A stretch of 64,000 nucleotides of DNA from Lampris incognitus. Its lineage: Eukaryota > Chordata > Actinopteri > Lampriformes > Lampridae. A program made the position numbers and the translations under genes. The stretch is from positions 56,106,682 to 56,170,681 of the forward strand of contig NC_079219.1 in assembly GCF_029633865.1 (NCBI RefSeq). The letters are read 5' to 3'. Below, in pieces: positions 47,603 to 60,700 of this stretch; positions within the stretch are counted from its first letter, which is position 1, and each line of letters begins with the position of its first letter. The notes beneath the pieces were generated by a model. That model searched no databases and was not told the DNA's origin. It was given only the letters and a program-made list of their open reading frames with translations.

Positions 47603-48005
47603 CAAAAGCATCGAAACACATTCAGAATTAAACAAGAAGAAGAAGAAACACCTAACTTAATCCACATACAACGTTTACACTAGTGCGCCACGCTGACAAT
47701 GCCCCACCTTTCCAGCCTTTTCTAGTTCTTTCTTGTCCTTGGTGGCGTGTCCGCTGAGGAACTTCATCTGAATGGCTCCACCCACCGCCATGACCGGCAC
47801 CACGGCTAGGATGAGCAGTGTGAGCTCCCAGCCGTACACGAAGGAGATGATGATGCTGGTGCCCAGGTTGGCGATGTTCTGGGCCAGTGTGGCCATGCGG
47901 ACCCCCGTGGCCTGAAGGGAGGTGAAGAAGGGGGAGGAAAAGGGGACTAGGCTTCAGGAATAAAAGGTTTGCAAGAAGGAATTGTGGAGGTTGGGTGTGA
48001 CAGAG

Positions 48006-48087
<82 letters not shown>

Positions 48088-51000
48088 GCAGGCATGTGAT
48101 CCCTCGCTTTCATGACTTACCCCCTGTACTTGGGCAGCATCTGTAGCCAGTCGGGTGGTCAAAGCACCAACACTGTTCTTTGGATCATCAAACCAGGAAA
48201 GGTCCTGCAAGACAGCAGAGATCGTGTTCATCCAATGAATCATTTCTCATCCGAAAAGAACAAATGTGAAATTCAAACTGAACATGGTGAAACATGGCCG
48301 GCGTTGGGGGCGGGCCAGACTGGGCTGTTCCCGCTTATTTGAACTCCTGGCCTGCTGACGGCAGCCTCGCCCTCACATATCAACCTGTTTGTGATTGATG
48401 TCATTTTTGACCTGTCACAGCGTCGCGTCACTTGACTCGAATTTTGAATGAAGTTGGCGGCTGGAGTTAGCTAACAGTGTAGGAACAGAAGAAGGCTAAA
48501 CCGCCACTTCATTGATACGATCGCAATCAGGCTAACAAAATGAACATCAGAAATTAGTTGGAAAAAAAAAGAAGCCTATCTCAACCATCAGGGTCCTCGC
48601 TCTCCGTGCCACCAGTGCTGCCACCAGCCCGTGAGCCCTCCACCTTTCTTGGCGCTACAAGATCGCCGCTGCCACAACCAGCAACATCGGCCCCCCGCTG
48701 GAGTACAACATCGCCGGTGTCGCGGTGCCACAACCGGCAACACTGGCCTCCTCAAGCTCAGCTTCAACAGCTGCTCGCTGCAGCTGCTAACTGGATCAGA
48801 TGAGAGCAGGCACCCCCGCAGCGATCGGTAGCCCTGGATGACCTCAGTGATAATATGCCTGACCAGATAAAACTGGACACTTTCCCGTTCGAATGATTTC
48901 AGGGAAGAAACAGACTTTTGCAACTGCATGGTACCACAAGAGACAGTAGCTGCCCCCCCGTCTCTGGAACTCTCTCCCACAAGACATTCACAGTGTTGAC
49001 TCTTTCCACCTTCAAATCCCATCTCAAAACGCATCTTTTCAAACTGGCATATTCAGTCTGATCCAGACTTTAATGGTTACACCCACATTGAGTTTTGCGC
49101 AGATGATGATTTTTATACCTATCTGTTGTATTAACTTATTATTGTATACCCCTGCTTTGATTGATTTTATGATGTCTGACACAGTGCTGCTTGTTTTTAA
49201 CTGTTTTGTAGCTGTCATTGAGTGCTCTAAAAGTGTCCTTAAATAAAATGCATTATTTATTTATTTATTTATTTTTTGTTATTATTGTTAAAACCTTTAC
49301 CAAATCAAATATGCGGATAATAAATCAGATTTCCATACTAGATTGGTCCAGGCCCGGGTTGCCAACGGATGCCGCTGGTACCGTTGGCCAGCAAGGTACC
49401 GGTGGGAACTATGCTACTGTCGGGCGAAGGAGAAGAAGAGGGAGAAGGCATGTCCAGAGGCAATGGGAGAGGAGGAAGGGTAGAAGTGTGGAAGGGAAAG
49501 TTGGAACTTTGAATGTTGGCGCTATGACTGGTAAAGGGAGAGAGCTGGCTGATATGATGGAGAGAAGGAAGGTAGATATACTGTGTGTGCAAGAGACCAG
49601 GTGGAAGAGGAGTAAGGCTAGGAGCATCAGAGGTGGGTTCAAACTGTTTTACCATAATGTGGATAGAAGGAAAAATAGGGTAGGGGTAATCCTGAAAGAA
49701 GAGTATGTCAAGAGTGTATTGGAGGTGAAGAAAGTATCTGACAGTGATGAGTATGAAGCTGGATATCAAAGGTGTGTTGGTGAATGTTATCAGCGCATAT
49801 GCCCCGCAAGTTGAGTGTGAGATGGGAGAGAAAGAAGAATTCTGGAGTGAGTTGGACGAGGTAAAGGAGAGTGTACCCAAGGAGAAGAGAGTGGTGATTG
49901 GAGTGGACTTCAATGGGCATATTGGTGGAGGTGATGAAGAGGTGATGGGCAGGTATAGTGTCAAGGAGAGGAATGTGGAAGGACAGATGGTGGTGGATTT
50001 TGCAAAAAGGACAGAAATGGCTGTGGTGAATATATATTTCAAGAAGAGTGAGGACCACGGGGTGACATATAAGAGTGGAGGAAGGTGCACACAGGTGGAC
50101 TATATCATAGTCCACCTGTGGTATCAATACTGCATCAACACAGGAGGCGCGATCTGAAAGGGATTGGAGACTGCAAGGTGGTGACGGGAGAATGTAGCTA
50201 GGCAGCATCAGATGTTGGTCTGTAGGATGACTCTGGAGATCAAGAAGAGGAAGAGAGTGAAGTCAAGCCAAGGATCAAATGGTGGAAGTTGAATAAGGAA
50301 GATGTTGTGTGGCCTTCACGGAGATGTTAATACAGGCACTGGGTGGTAGTGAAGACTTGCCGGATGGCTGGGCAGCTACTGCAGAAATGGTGAGGGAGAC
50401 AGCTAGGAGGGTACTTGGTGTGTCATCTGGACAGAAGAAGGAAGGCATGGAGACTTGGTGGTGGAATGAGGATGCACAGGAAGGTATACGGAGGAAGAGG
50501 TTGGCGAAGAAGAACTGGGATCGTCAGAGAAATAAAGAAAGTAGACAGGAGTACAAGGAGATGTGGCAAAAGGCGAAGAGAAAAATGACAAAGGAAAAGG
50601 CATATGGCAAGTGGTATGAGAGGTTGGACACTAAGGAGAAAAGGTTTTGTACCAATTGGCTAGACAGAGGGACTGAGCTGGGAAGGATGTGCAGCAGGTT
50701 AGGATGATGGGAGGATAGAGATGGAAGCATGCTGACAAGCGAGGAGAGTGTGTTGAGAAGGTGAAAGGTTTACTTTGAGGAGCTGATGAATGAAGAAAAA
50801 GAGAGAGAGAAGGTTGGATGATGTGAGGATGGTGAATCAGGAAGTGCGGTGGATTAGCAAGGAGGAAGTGAGGGCAGCTATGAAGAGGATGAAGAGCGGA
50901 AAGGCGGTTGGTCCAGATGACATACCTGTGGAGGCATGGAGATGTTTAGGAGAGATGGCACTGGAGTTTTTAACTACAAACCCCAATTCCAATGAAGTTG

Positions 51001-54000
51001 GGACGTGGTGTAAAATGTGAATAAAAACAGAATATAAAAGGGGTCCGCGGTGGTGTAGCAGTCTAAGCATCGGCTTTATGTCGATGTGGTTGCCCACTGG
51101 GGACCGGGGTTCGTGCCCCGGTTTTGTCAGATCCGACTATGGCTGGACTCGAAGAAGCAGCAATAATTTGCAACGCTGTCTTCGGGAGGGGGGCGGAGTC
51201 AGCTTGTGTTAGTCACATGTATGCGTCTCTGTGTGTGTAGGGAAAAGCGGTGGTTCGGCCTGGATTCGCCTTGTCACAGAAGTGGCGAGGCGTCTCCTTC
51301 GAGACTGCCGGCCAGAGAGATGCAGTTGGCGATTGCATGCAGTACGAGGGTGGGTGTTTGAACTTAAATAGGGGATCGATTGGCCACTAAATTGGGCGAA
51401 AAAGGGAAAAATCAGAAATAACTAAGTAAGAAAAAAAACAGAATACAATGATTTGCAAATCCTTTTCGACCTATATTCAATTGAATACACTACAAAGACA
51501 AGATATTTAATGTTCAAACTGATAAACTTTATTGTTTTTTGCAAATATTCACTCATTTTGAATTTGATGCCTGCAACACGTTCCAAAGAAGCTGGGACAG
51601 GGGCAACGAAAGACTGGGAAAGTTGACAGAAACACCTGTTTGGAACATTCCACAGGTGAACAGGTTAATTGGAAACAGGTGAGTGTCATGATTGGGTATA
51701 AAAGGAGCATCTCTGAAAGGCTCAGTCGTTCACAAGCAAGGATGGGGCGAGGTTCGCCACTTTGTGAACAACTGCATTAGCAAATAGTCCAACAGTTTAA
51801 GAACAACGTTTCTCAACGTACAATTGCAAGGAATTTAGGGATTTCATCATCTCCAGTCCATAATATCACCAAAAGATTCAGAGAATCCGGAGAAATCTCT
51901 GCACGTAAGCGGCAAGGCCGAAAACCAACATGGAATGCCCGTGACCTTCGACCCCTCAGGCGGCACTGCATAAAAACCGACATCATTCTGTAAAGGATAT
52001 TACCACGTGGGCTCAGGAACACTTGGGGAAACCATCGCCAGTTAACACAGTTCGTCGCTACATCCACAAGTGCAAGTTAAAACTCTACCATGCAAAGCCA
52101 AAGCCATATATCAACACCACCCAGAAACACCGCCGGCTTCTCTGGCCCGAGCTCATCTGAGATGGACTGACGCAAAGTGGAAAAGTGTGCTGTGGTCTGA
52201 CGAGTCCACATTTCGAATTGTTTTTGGAAATCATGGACGTCGTGTCCTCCGGGCTAAAGAGGAAAAGGACCATCCAGATTGTTATCATTCAAAAGCCAGC
52301 ATCTGCGATGGTATGGGGGGGTTTTAGTGCCCATGGCATCATGGGTAGCTTGCACATCTGTGAAGGTACCATTAATGCTGAAAGGTCCATACAGGTTTTG
52401 GAGCAACATATGCTGCCATCCAAGCGACGTCTTTTTCAGGGATGTCCCTGCTTATTTCAGCGAGACAATGCCAAGCCACATTCTGCACGTGTTACAACAG
52501 CGTGGCTTCGTAGTAAAAGAGTTCTGGTACTAGACTGGCCTGCCTGCAGTCCAGACCTGTCCCCCATTGAAAATGTGTGGCACATTATGAAGCGCAAAAT
52601 ACGACAACAGAGACCCCGGATTGTTGAGCAACTGAAGTCGTACATCAAGCAAGAATGGGAAAGAATTCCACCTACAAAGCTTCAACAATTAGTGTCCTCA
52701 GTTCCCAAACGCTTATTGAGTGTTGTTAAAAGGAAAGGAGATGTAACACAGTGGTAAACATGCCCCCTGTCCCAGCTTTTTTGGAACGTGTTGTAGGCAT
52801 CAAATTCAAAATGAGTGAATATTTGCAAAAAAACAATAAAGTTTATCAGTTTGAACATTAAATATCTTGTCTTCGTAATGTATTCAATTGAATATATAGG
52901 TCGAAAAGGATTTGCAAATCATTGTATTCTGTTTTTATTTATGTTTTACACAACGTCCCAACTTCATTGGAATTGGAGTTTGTAGATTGTTTAACACAAT
53001 CTTGGAAAGTGAGAGGATGCCTGAGGAGTGGAGTAGAAGAGTACTGGTACCGATTTTCAAGATCAAGGGCGATGTGCAGAGCTGTAGCAACTACAGAGGT
53101 ATAAAGTTGATCAGCCACAGCATGAAGATTTGGGAAAGAGTAATAGAAGCTAGGTTAAGAGGAGAGGTGACGATTAGCGAGCAGCAGTATGGTTTCATGC
53201 CAGGAAAGAGCACCACAGATGTGATGTTTGCTTTGAGAATTTTGATGGAGAAGTACGGAGAAGGCCAGAAGGAGTTACATTGTGTCTTTGTAGATTTAGA
53301 GAAAGCATATGACAGGGTGCCGAGAGAGGTGTGGTATTGTATGAGGAAGTCGGGAGTGGCAAAGAAGTATGTAGGAGTGGTGCAGGGTTTGTATGAGGGC
53401 AGTGTGACAGTGGTGAGGTGTGCGGGTAGGAATGACGGATGGGTTCAAGGTGGAGGTGGGATTACATCAAGGATTGGCTCTGAGCCCTTTCTTGTTTGCA
53501 ATGGTGATGGACAGGTTGACGGATGAGATCAGGCAGGAGTCTCCATGGACGATGATGTTCGCAGATGACAGTGATCTGTAGTGAGAATAGGGAGCAGGTT
53601 GAGGAGAGCCTGGAGAGGTGGAGATATGCACTGGAGAGAAGAGGAATGAAAGTCAGTAGGAGCAAGACGGACTACCTATGTGCCAATGAGAGGGAGAACA
53701 GCGGAATGGTGAGGATGCAAGGAGTACAGGTGGCGAAGGTGGATGAGTTTAACAACAATAGAAAGAAAGAAAAAAAGCCACTTGATTTTGTCATTGTATT
53801 CTTACAGCGAATTGTATTGTATGAATTTGTTCTCTGCATTTAACCCATCCTATTGTATAGGAGCAGCGGGCGGCTGCAGTGCCGGCGGACCAACTCCAGT
53901 TCTTCTTTCCATTACCTTGCTCAGGGACACAGGCAGGAGTATAAACCCTAACATGCATGTCTTTTTGATGGCAAGGCCCTTCTTGCTGTGAGGCAACAGC

Positions 54001-54427
54001 ACTAACCACTTGGCCACCGTGACGCCCACGCTTTTTTGCAGTTGCTGTGGTCATTTTGTGTGCCCCGTCACAAAAATCAAATGCCCGCCCTGTTGATTTG
54101 CTTTAGTGCCGGGTCTGCAGCGAAACACCGATTCAGCATTTCATCTAAATAATTTTCTTCTCTCTCTCTGATTCTCGCCGTTTCTGTAAGTGACAGGAGT
54201 TGGGAATGGTACCCATGCTTTTTTTGTGTAGTCTCTGCAAGGGTGGGGGGCGTTCTGCCATCTCATTCATCTAAAGTGATTTCCTGTGTCGACACACTCA
54301 CCTGTCTCATCATGGCTGTAAAGGCTCGGAGTCTCAGCTTCATGGTCAGAATCTCGCCAGCTTTTCCGAAGCAGAAGCCCTAAGTCGAGAGTTCATATTG
54401 AGAATAAACTAGCAGATCTGTACTCTG

Positions 54428-54467
<40 letters not shown>

Positions 54468-57400
54468 CGTGCATGCATGTATCACTCATAAATGCTCTCA
54501 AAACGTCAAAGAACCCAAAGAGCACAAGCTCTCTCAAAATAAGAGCAATAAAAAATAAATGAAGGGCACACTAGACAGAGAGAGAGAGAGAGAGAATCAT
54601 TATTATTATCATTTATAGCCCGTGAAGAGAAATTTGGCAGTAAAAAAGTACACTCTGGAAACTCTCAGCAGTCAGACGGATAACTGCCATAACAACAGGT
54701 TTTATGAGGGGCGCTTTCATGGGATGAGGGTGCATGTGTACATGTGCATACCTGCAGAAACATGGTGATGAAGGATATTCCTCCGATAGCGGCAAACATG
54801 AGGGAAAACAAATTGGATCTCTCCCGGACAATGTCCTGATCTTGTTCGGCGAACACCTGAGGATCATAACAAAAACGCATATCCAAAAACTACAGTAACT
54901 ACAAGAACACACACATCCAAACTAACACATATATCCAAACTAGACAAAAAATCACTGTCCAAGGGAAGGAACCCCAGCCAGGATGACTGTCAGAACTGCC
55001 AGTCTGCATGGGCTAGCAGTTAGCTTAGCCTGCCCCGCTTCAGCATCCTGTCAGACTGCCCTCGGTGTTTCCTCTTCAGGCACAGCTCTGGGCAAGGGGC
55101 CGTGGTCCTTGGGCCCACCGAACGCAGCAGACCAGGCTCCCTCAGCTGATCCAACACCAGCTCTCCCAGCCAGACACCCTCGACACACCTCCCCATACAC
55201 CACACGACGACACCAAAAACACCAGTTAACGCCAGCTGAGGCTGCCGCCAGACCGCCCTCGGTGTTATCGGAACTGCTGGTCTACATTGGCTAGCAGTTA
55301 GCTTAGCCTGCCCTGCTTCCGCGTCCTGTCAGACTGCCCTCGGTGTTACCTCCTTGGGCGCAACTCCAGGCAGGGCTGTGGTCTCTGGGCCCACAGGACG
55401 CTGCACACCAAGCTCTCCAAGCTGATCCAGCGCCAGCTCTCCCAGCCATCAAACGAAGACAAAACTTAGACGCAGGTATGAACAAAGACACTGCATGGAC
55501 GGTACTGGGTGAGGCCACCGCAAACATGAATTCATGCCGCCATCTTCCTGCACATCTTCCCACATTTAGCTAAATGCTTGCAGGGTCATTGGTGGTCTGT
55601 GCAGCATGGCAGCTTCTAATTTAGTCTCATGTAAAGCGAATTTCCATACATATTTCTGGCAGTTTTAGCCTTTATTTGATAGTTAACACGTGGGGCAGGG
55701 GATGTATGTACTAGAACCCAGGATGCTGCATTTAAGTCTACAGGATGGTCACATTTGCAAAAATCTATGCAAAGATTTGTTTTGCTTTTGAGGTGACAGG
55801 ATATACGTTGTGTAGTGGGTGGGGATGGAGTGCTATGATACTTGACTAAATGCTGGGACTCCATAGTTGTGCACAATTTCATCCGGATGACGCCACCTTA
55901 ACCATTTCCAACCTCATTATTTTTAACCTTAACCTCCACTTGAGTCCTGTGCCTAATCTTATCCTTAACCCAAATCTCAACCTATCTTTAACCATTATCT
56001 TAATCTAATGTTAACTCCCAGGTGAAATGTCGTACAAATAGGGAGTCCCATTGAATGCTATTTAGCTAGCTAACTTGCTAGTTATTTATAACTTGCTTGC
56101 TAGAAAGCTGGAAGACAAAGTGAATAATATGAGAGCAGAAAATGGATTGTCATATGCTGGAGCTGCTCAGAGAATGGACAGAAGCAATGAGAGTGATGTG
56201 AGACAAGAAGCTGAGGAGGACAATTCAGTCCGGAAACATGCCGACTTTTGCTCTTGTAAGGATCAGATGAGGTTTTTGGCCTTTTTTGGCAAAGGTAATG
56301 AACTGTACTATTATGGTTTGGAGACAAAGCAAGAGAGGCAAGATTGAGATGTTTTGGACATGTGTGGAGGAGAGATGCTGGGTATATTGGGAGAAGGATG
56401 CTGAATATGGAGCTGCCAGGGAAGAGGAGAAGAGGAAGGCCAAAGAGGAGGTTTATGGATGTAGTGAGGGAGGACATGCAGGTGGCTGGTACGACAGAGG
56501 AAGATGCAGAGAACAGAAAGAAAGGTAAACAGATGATCCGCTGTGGCGCCCCCTAACGGGAGCAGCCAAAAGTAGTAGTAGTAGTAGTAGTAGTAGAAAG
56601 AAAATCTGAGAGAATTGACAGTAAATGGCAGTAATGCAACATTTTGGATTCCAACCGCCACTAAAAACCAATAATAATAATAAGACAAAATGGAGATCCA
56701 GCAACTCACCCTCCACAGCTTCACTGTGTTCTTTTGCGAGTGGCACAAAAGACTGCTTGAAATCCGATTTGGGGGGCCAGAGCATCAGGACTGAGATGCA
56801 TCAAGTAGAAATCCGATTAGAATCACATTTCAGACCACCTCCAAATGTGGTTTAGATCTATCCATCCATCCATCCATCCATTATCCAAACCCTTTATCCT
56901 GCTGTCAGGGTCACGGGGATGCTGGAGCCTATCCCAGCAGTCATTGGGTGGCAGACGGGGAGACGCCCTGGACAGGCTGCCAGGCCAAAATCCCATTTCA
57001 TGTGTTTTTTTGCTGTCTAGAATTTCTAAAATCAATCTGGATACCATCTGGATATGCCCAAAAGCGGATTTGAGCTGGCAGTCTGAACAAGGCCAAAAGA
57101 TATTTCTATTGGCTCATGTTGCGAATTCACGGGTCAGAGCTCAACATGGTTGAGCCTTGTGTGAAGGTGAAGTACGATATTGCAACACAACCAGAAATGA
57201 TGCAGTTTCTTCACCCTTTGCACTTTTTGAATGGAAGTGAATCATACACGAAGCAAAACTTCGCATACTTTTCTACTACTGTGACCAACCCGTAAGCCTC
57301 CTTGGTACATTTGAACCATAAAAAGAAACGCGCTTTTTGATTGATTGATTGATATCACAGTGGCGGTAACTTACAGAAGTGATCTTGGAGAAGATGATGG

Positions 57401-57737
57401 CGAAGGCAGGCTGCATCGCTCCGTTGACGGTGGCACAGATCACCCCCACCACGATGTAGGGCCACTCGGGGAGATTGAGACGCAGCACCTTGAAGAATGA
57501 CACGGGAGGAACCTTCTCATCCTACAGACAGACAGAAAGAAACATGTAATTAGACTGAGAGAGCAAGACAGGAGAAGTGGGAGATAGACAGCGAGCAAAC
57601 AAATGAGTGAGTCAGTCGGTCAGTGAGAGGACATTGCCTTTGGTGACATAGAAATTGCAACACTTCAGAGTATTTTTTTACTTTTTCCAACTTGTGCTTT
57701 TTTGGAAAGGGACACTGGAGAGTGCCACGAAATGGAG

Positions 57738-57787
<50 letters not shown>

Positions 57788-60700
57788 ATGAGATGCAACA
57801 CAAGTCCTAGGTTGGAGTCAAAACGATCCCAGACTATAAGGCACAACGACGGGAAGCCCCTCTTCAAGGTATTTTGGGGCTCAATCTGACCTAAAATGGT
57901 GGCCAAAAAAAAAACAAAAACCCCCACCCAACTCAAATTTCTATGTCTCACCTCCTCCGTCTTGTCCTTGTCACTTTCCTCCTTTCCTTTCTTGTCCTTC
58001 TCTCCCTCTGAGACAATGAAGGAGGAGCCGTTAGTGGATTTCCTTCTGTACAGAGAACATTCTGAGAAGGACATGATGGACGGGCTCTTCTCATCCACAG
58101 CCTGCTCACATGCCGCTGCATCATCCTCCTCCACGCTCTTGAAGGTCTGTTGACCAGGGAACACGCTGCAGGATGACCTTTGTGAAACCGCTACTACTGG
58201 TTTCTTCTTGAGTTAAAGTTGAGTAGACTATGTACATATGTACTGTGTGTGGTCGTGAGAATATCTGTGTGTGTGTTTATGTGTCTGTCTGTATGTCTTT
58301 GTATATGAATGTGTGTGTGAATGCGTGCCTGAGCATGCATGGACTTGCAAAATTTGTGTGTGCGTGTGCATTTGTTTATGGATGTGTTTGGACATGTACG
58401 GTTTTACCTGCATGGTGACAAGCGTGTGGTAGACTCCCTGTTTCTCCATTAGTTTGTCATGGGTGCCCTGCTCAACAATCACTCCGTTCTGGAAACTGGC
58501 GATCACATCAGCGTTTCTGATAGTGGAAAGACGGTGGGCCACCACTATGGTAGTACGACCCTTCCTGACCTGGGTAGAAACGGACATGTTTGACATATTT
58601 TTGGGAATTGGTAAATTCTTCTCTGCATTTAACCCATCCTAGCTATGTAGCTAGGAGCCAGTGTTGTAGTACTCAAGTCCGACTCGAGTCCTGATTTTCA
58701 GGACTCGTGACTTGACTTGGACTTGAGCACTGATGACCGACTCCAGTTCGTCTTGCCATGCCTCGTTCAGGGGCACAGACAGGAGTACTAACCCTAACAT
58801 GCATGTCTTTTTGATGGTGGGGGAAACCGGAGCACCTGGAGAAAACCCACCGCAGACACAGGGAGAACATGCAAACTCCACACAGAAGACGACCTGGGAT
58901 GACCCCCAAGGTTGGACAACCCCGGGGTTTGAAACCAGGACCTTCTTGCTGTGAGGCAACCGCACTAACCACTGTGCCACCGCGCCGCCCAAAGTTGATA
59001 TGATGATGATGATGAAATAATAATGATGATATAATCATCATTTTTTTTCTGTGGAGTTTTTCTTAATCCGCATTGAGGGTCTAAGGACAGGGGGTGTTGT
59101 ACAGAATATAATATGACTCTAAAATCCTCTGCAAATAAATTGATTTAGGGCTACACTTTACTTGATTATGTACTGAGGGGTTTGTCTGCAGTTCTGCGGG
59201 GGTGTTTAAAGCACTCTTCGCTTGAGATTTTGCACACATTTACCTCTCACGCCATATGACTGGTGCAGAACTAACTGCCACATCAGCCTTACTGACTGCA
59301 TGACTGTGGTTCTCAGCTGGTCTGTAAGCATCCATACACTCTATATACATTCTGCATATATAGTTCTGAGGCGACAATACTCTTGATGATAAAAACATTC
59401 AACTTTGTGTGCAAAGGTGTTATGTGAGATACAGATATTAATAAATAGACTATCAAAGTGTGTGTTCGTTAGCGTGTGTGTGTATTTGCCTTGTCCAGGG
59501 CTGCTTGCACGATGGTCTCACTCTCAGCATCGAGGGCTGAGGTGGCTTCATCGAGCAGGAGGATCTTGGGATTGCGGACCAGAGCCCGGGCGATGGCGAT
59601 CCTCTGCTTCTGCCCTCCGCTCATCTGAGTGCCTCTGTCGCCTACCAGGGTGTCAAACTTCTGCTCCAACACAAGTCTCGGAATCAGTCGATGGTGAACA
59701 GAATAAATACCAATCAAAACTTAATTCGTAAAGCAAAAGAGGTCACAGAACTCGCTAGCCTTAGCTATCAGTGTATCTTTGTTCTCACACACGTGTACAC
59801 ACCCACACAAACAAGCACAGTAAATAAAGCGTGACATACATCGGGTAAGGTCATGATGAAGTCGTACGCGTTGGCTTCCTTGGCGGCCCGGTTGATCTCT
59901 TGCTCCGTCACATCAGGTCGGCCATATCTGATGTTCTCCGTGATGGTGGTGGCAAAGAGGATGGGCTCCTGGCTCACCACCCCAATCATCTCCCTCAGGT
60001 AGCGCACATTGAGTGAACGGATGTCGTGGCCATCGACGCACACCTACACAACACAGTTAGCCAAACAAGTGAATGGACCAGGTGCATGCAGTGGGCATGA
60101 CCAAAAGTGAACAGATAGGAGACATAAAAAGGAATCGGGAACACTTATTTGTCATTTCCCCCAACCCACAGCAGTGCAACACAAAGACAAAAACTACAAT
60201 AACTACAAGAACACACATCCAAACTAACACATACATCCAAACTAAACAAATAAAAATCACTGTCCAAGAGAACCAGCCACGACGACCGTCGGGACTGCTG
60301 GTCTGCATGGGCTAGCAGTTAGCTTAGCCTGCCCTGCTTCCGCGTCCTGCCAGACCGCCCTCGGTGTTTCCTCTTCGGGCGCAGCTCCGGTCAGGGCCGT
60401 GGTCCTTGGGCCCACCAGACGCAGCAGACCAAGCTCCCTCAGCCAATCCAACGCCAGCTCTCCCAGCCAGACACCTTCGACACACCTCCCCGCACTCCAA
60501 ACGACGACACTAAAAAACACAATCAACGCTAGGCGAGGCCACTGTCAGACCACCCTCAGTGTTATCGGAACTGCCGGTCTACATGGGCTAGCAGTTAGCT
60601 TAGCCTGCCCTGCTTCCGCGTCCTGTCAGACCGCCCTCGGTGTTACCTTCTTGGGCACAACTCCAGGCAGGGCTGTGGTCCCTGGGCCCACAGGATGCAG

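Larger units (their letters stand above)
49350..53760 (+). mobile_element. RTE-type LINE, long but broken, hosting a Tc1 element
   Basis: The endonuclease domain is at about 49500-50150: [42 protein letters not shown] and the end of the domain QVDYIIV. A linker follows to 50976, then the RT at 52983-53760: [47 protein letters not shown], and the catalytic box region near 53555. Frame breaks occur several times, for example near 49780 and 53475. The 3' end is replaced by a DANA-like SINE fragment. It lies in the large ABCB intron between exons 54379-54302 and 48204-48121. Confidence 0.85.

Noticed and set aside
49338-50208. Long minus-strand frames over the RTE endonuclease
   Set aside because: They are antisense shadows of purine-rich LINE coding sequence on the plus strand.
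54983-55573. Pro/Ala-rich frames at 55.0-55.6 kb and 60.3-60.9 kb as new exons
   Set aside because: They fall in a dispersed repeat with tandem units, are open in several frames on both strands, and show no splice or family support.
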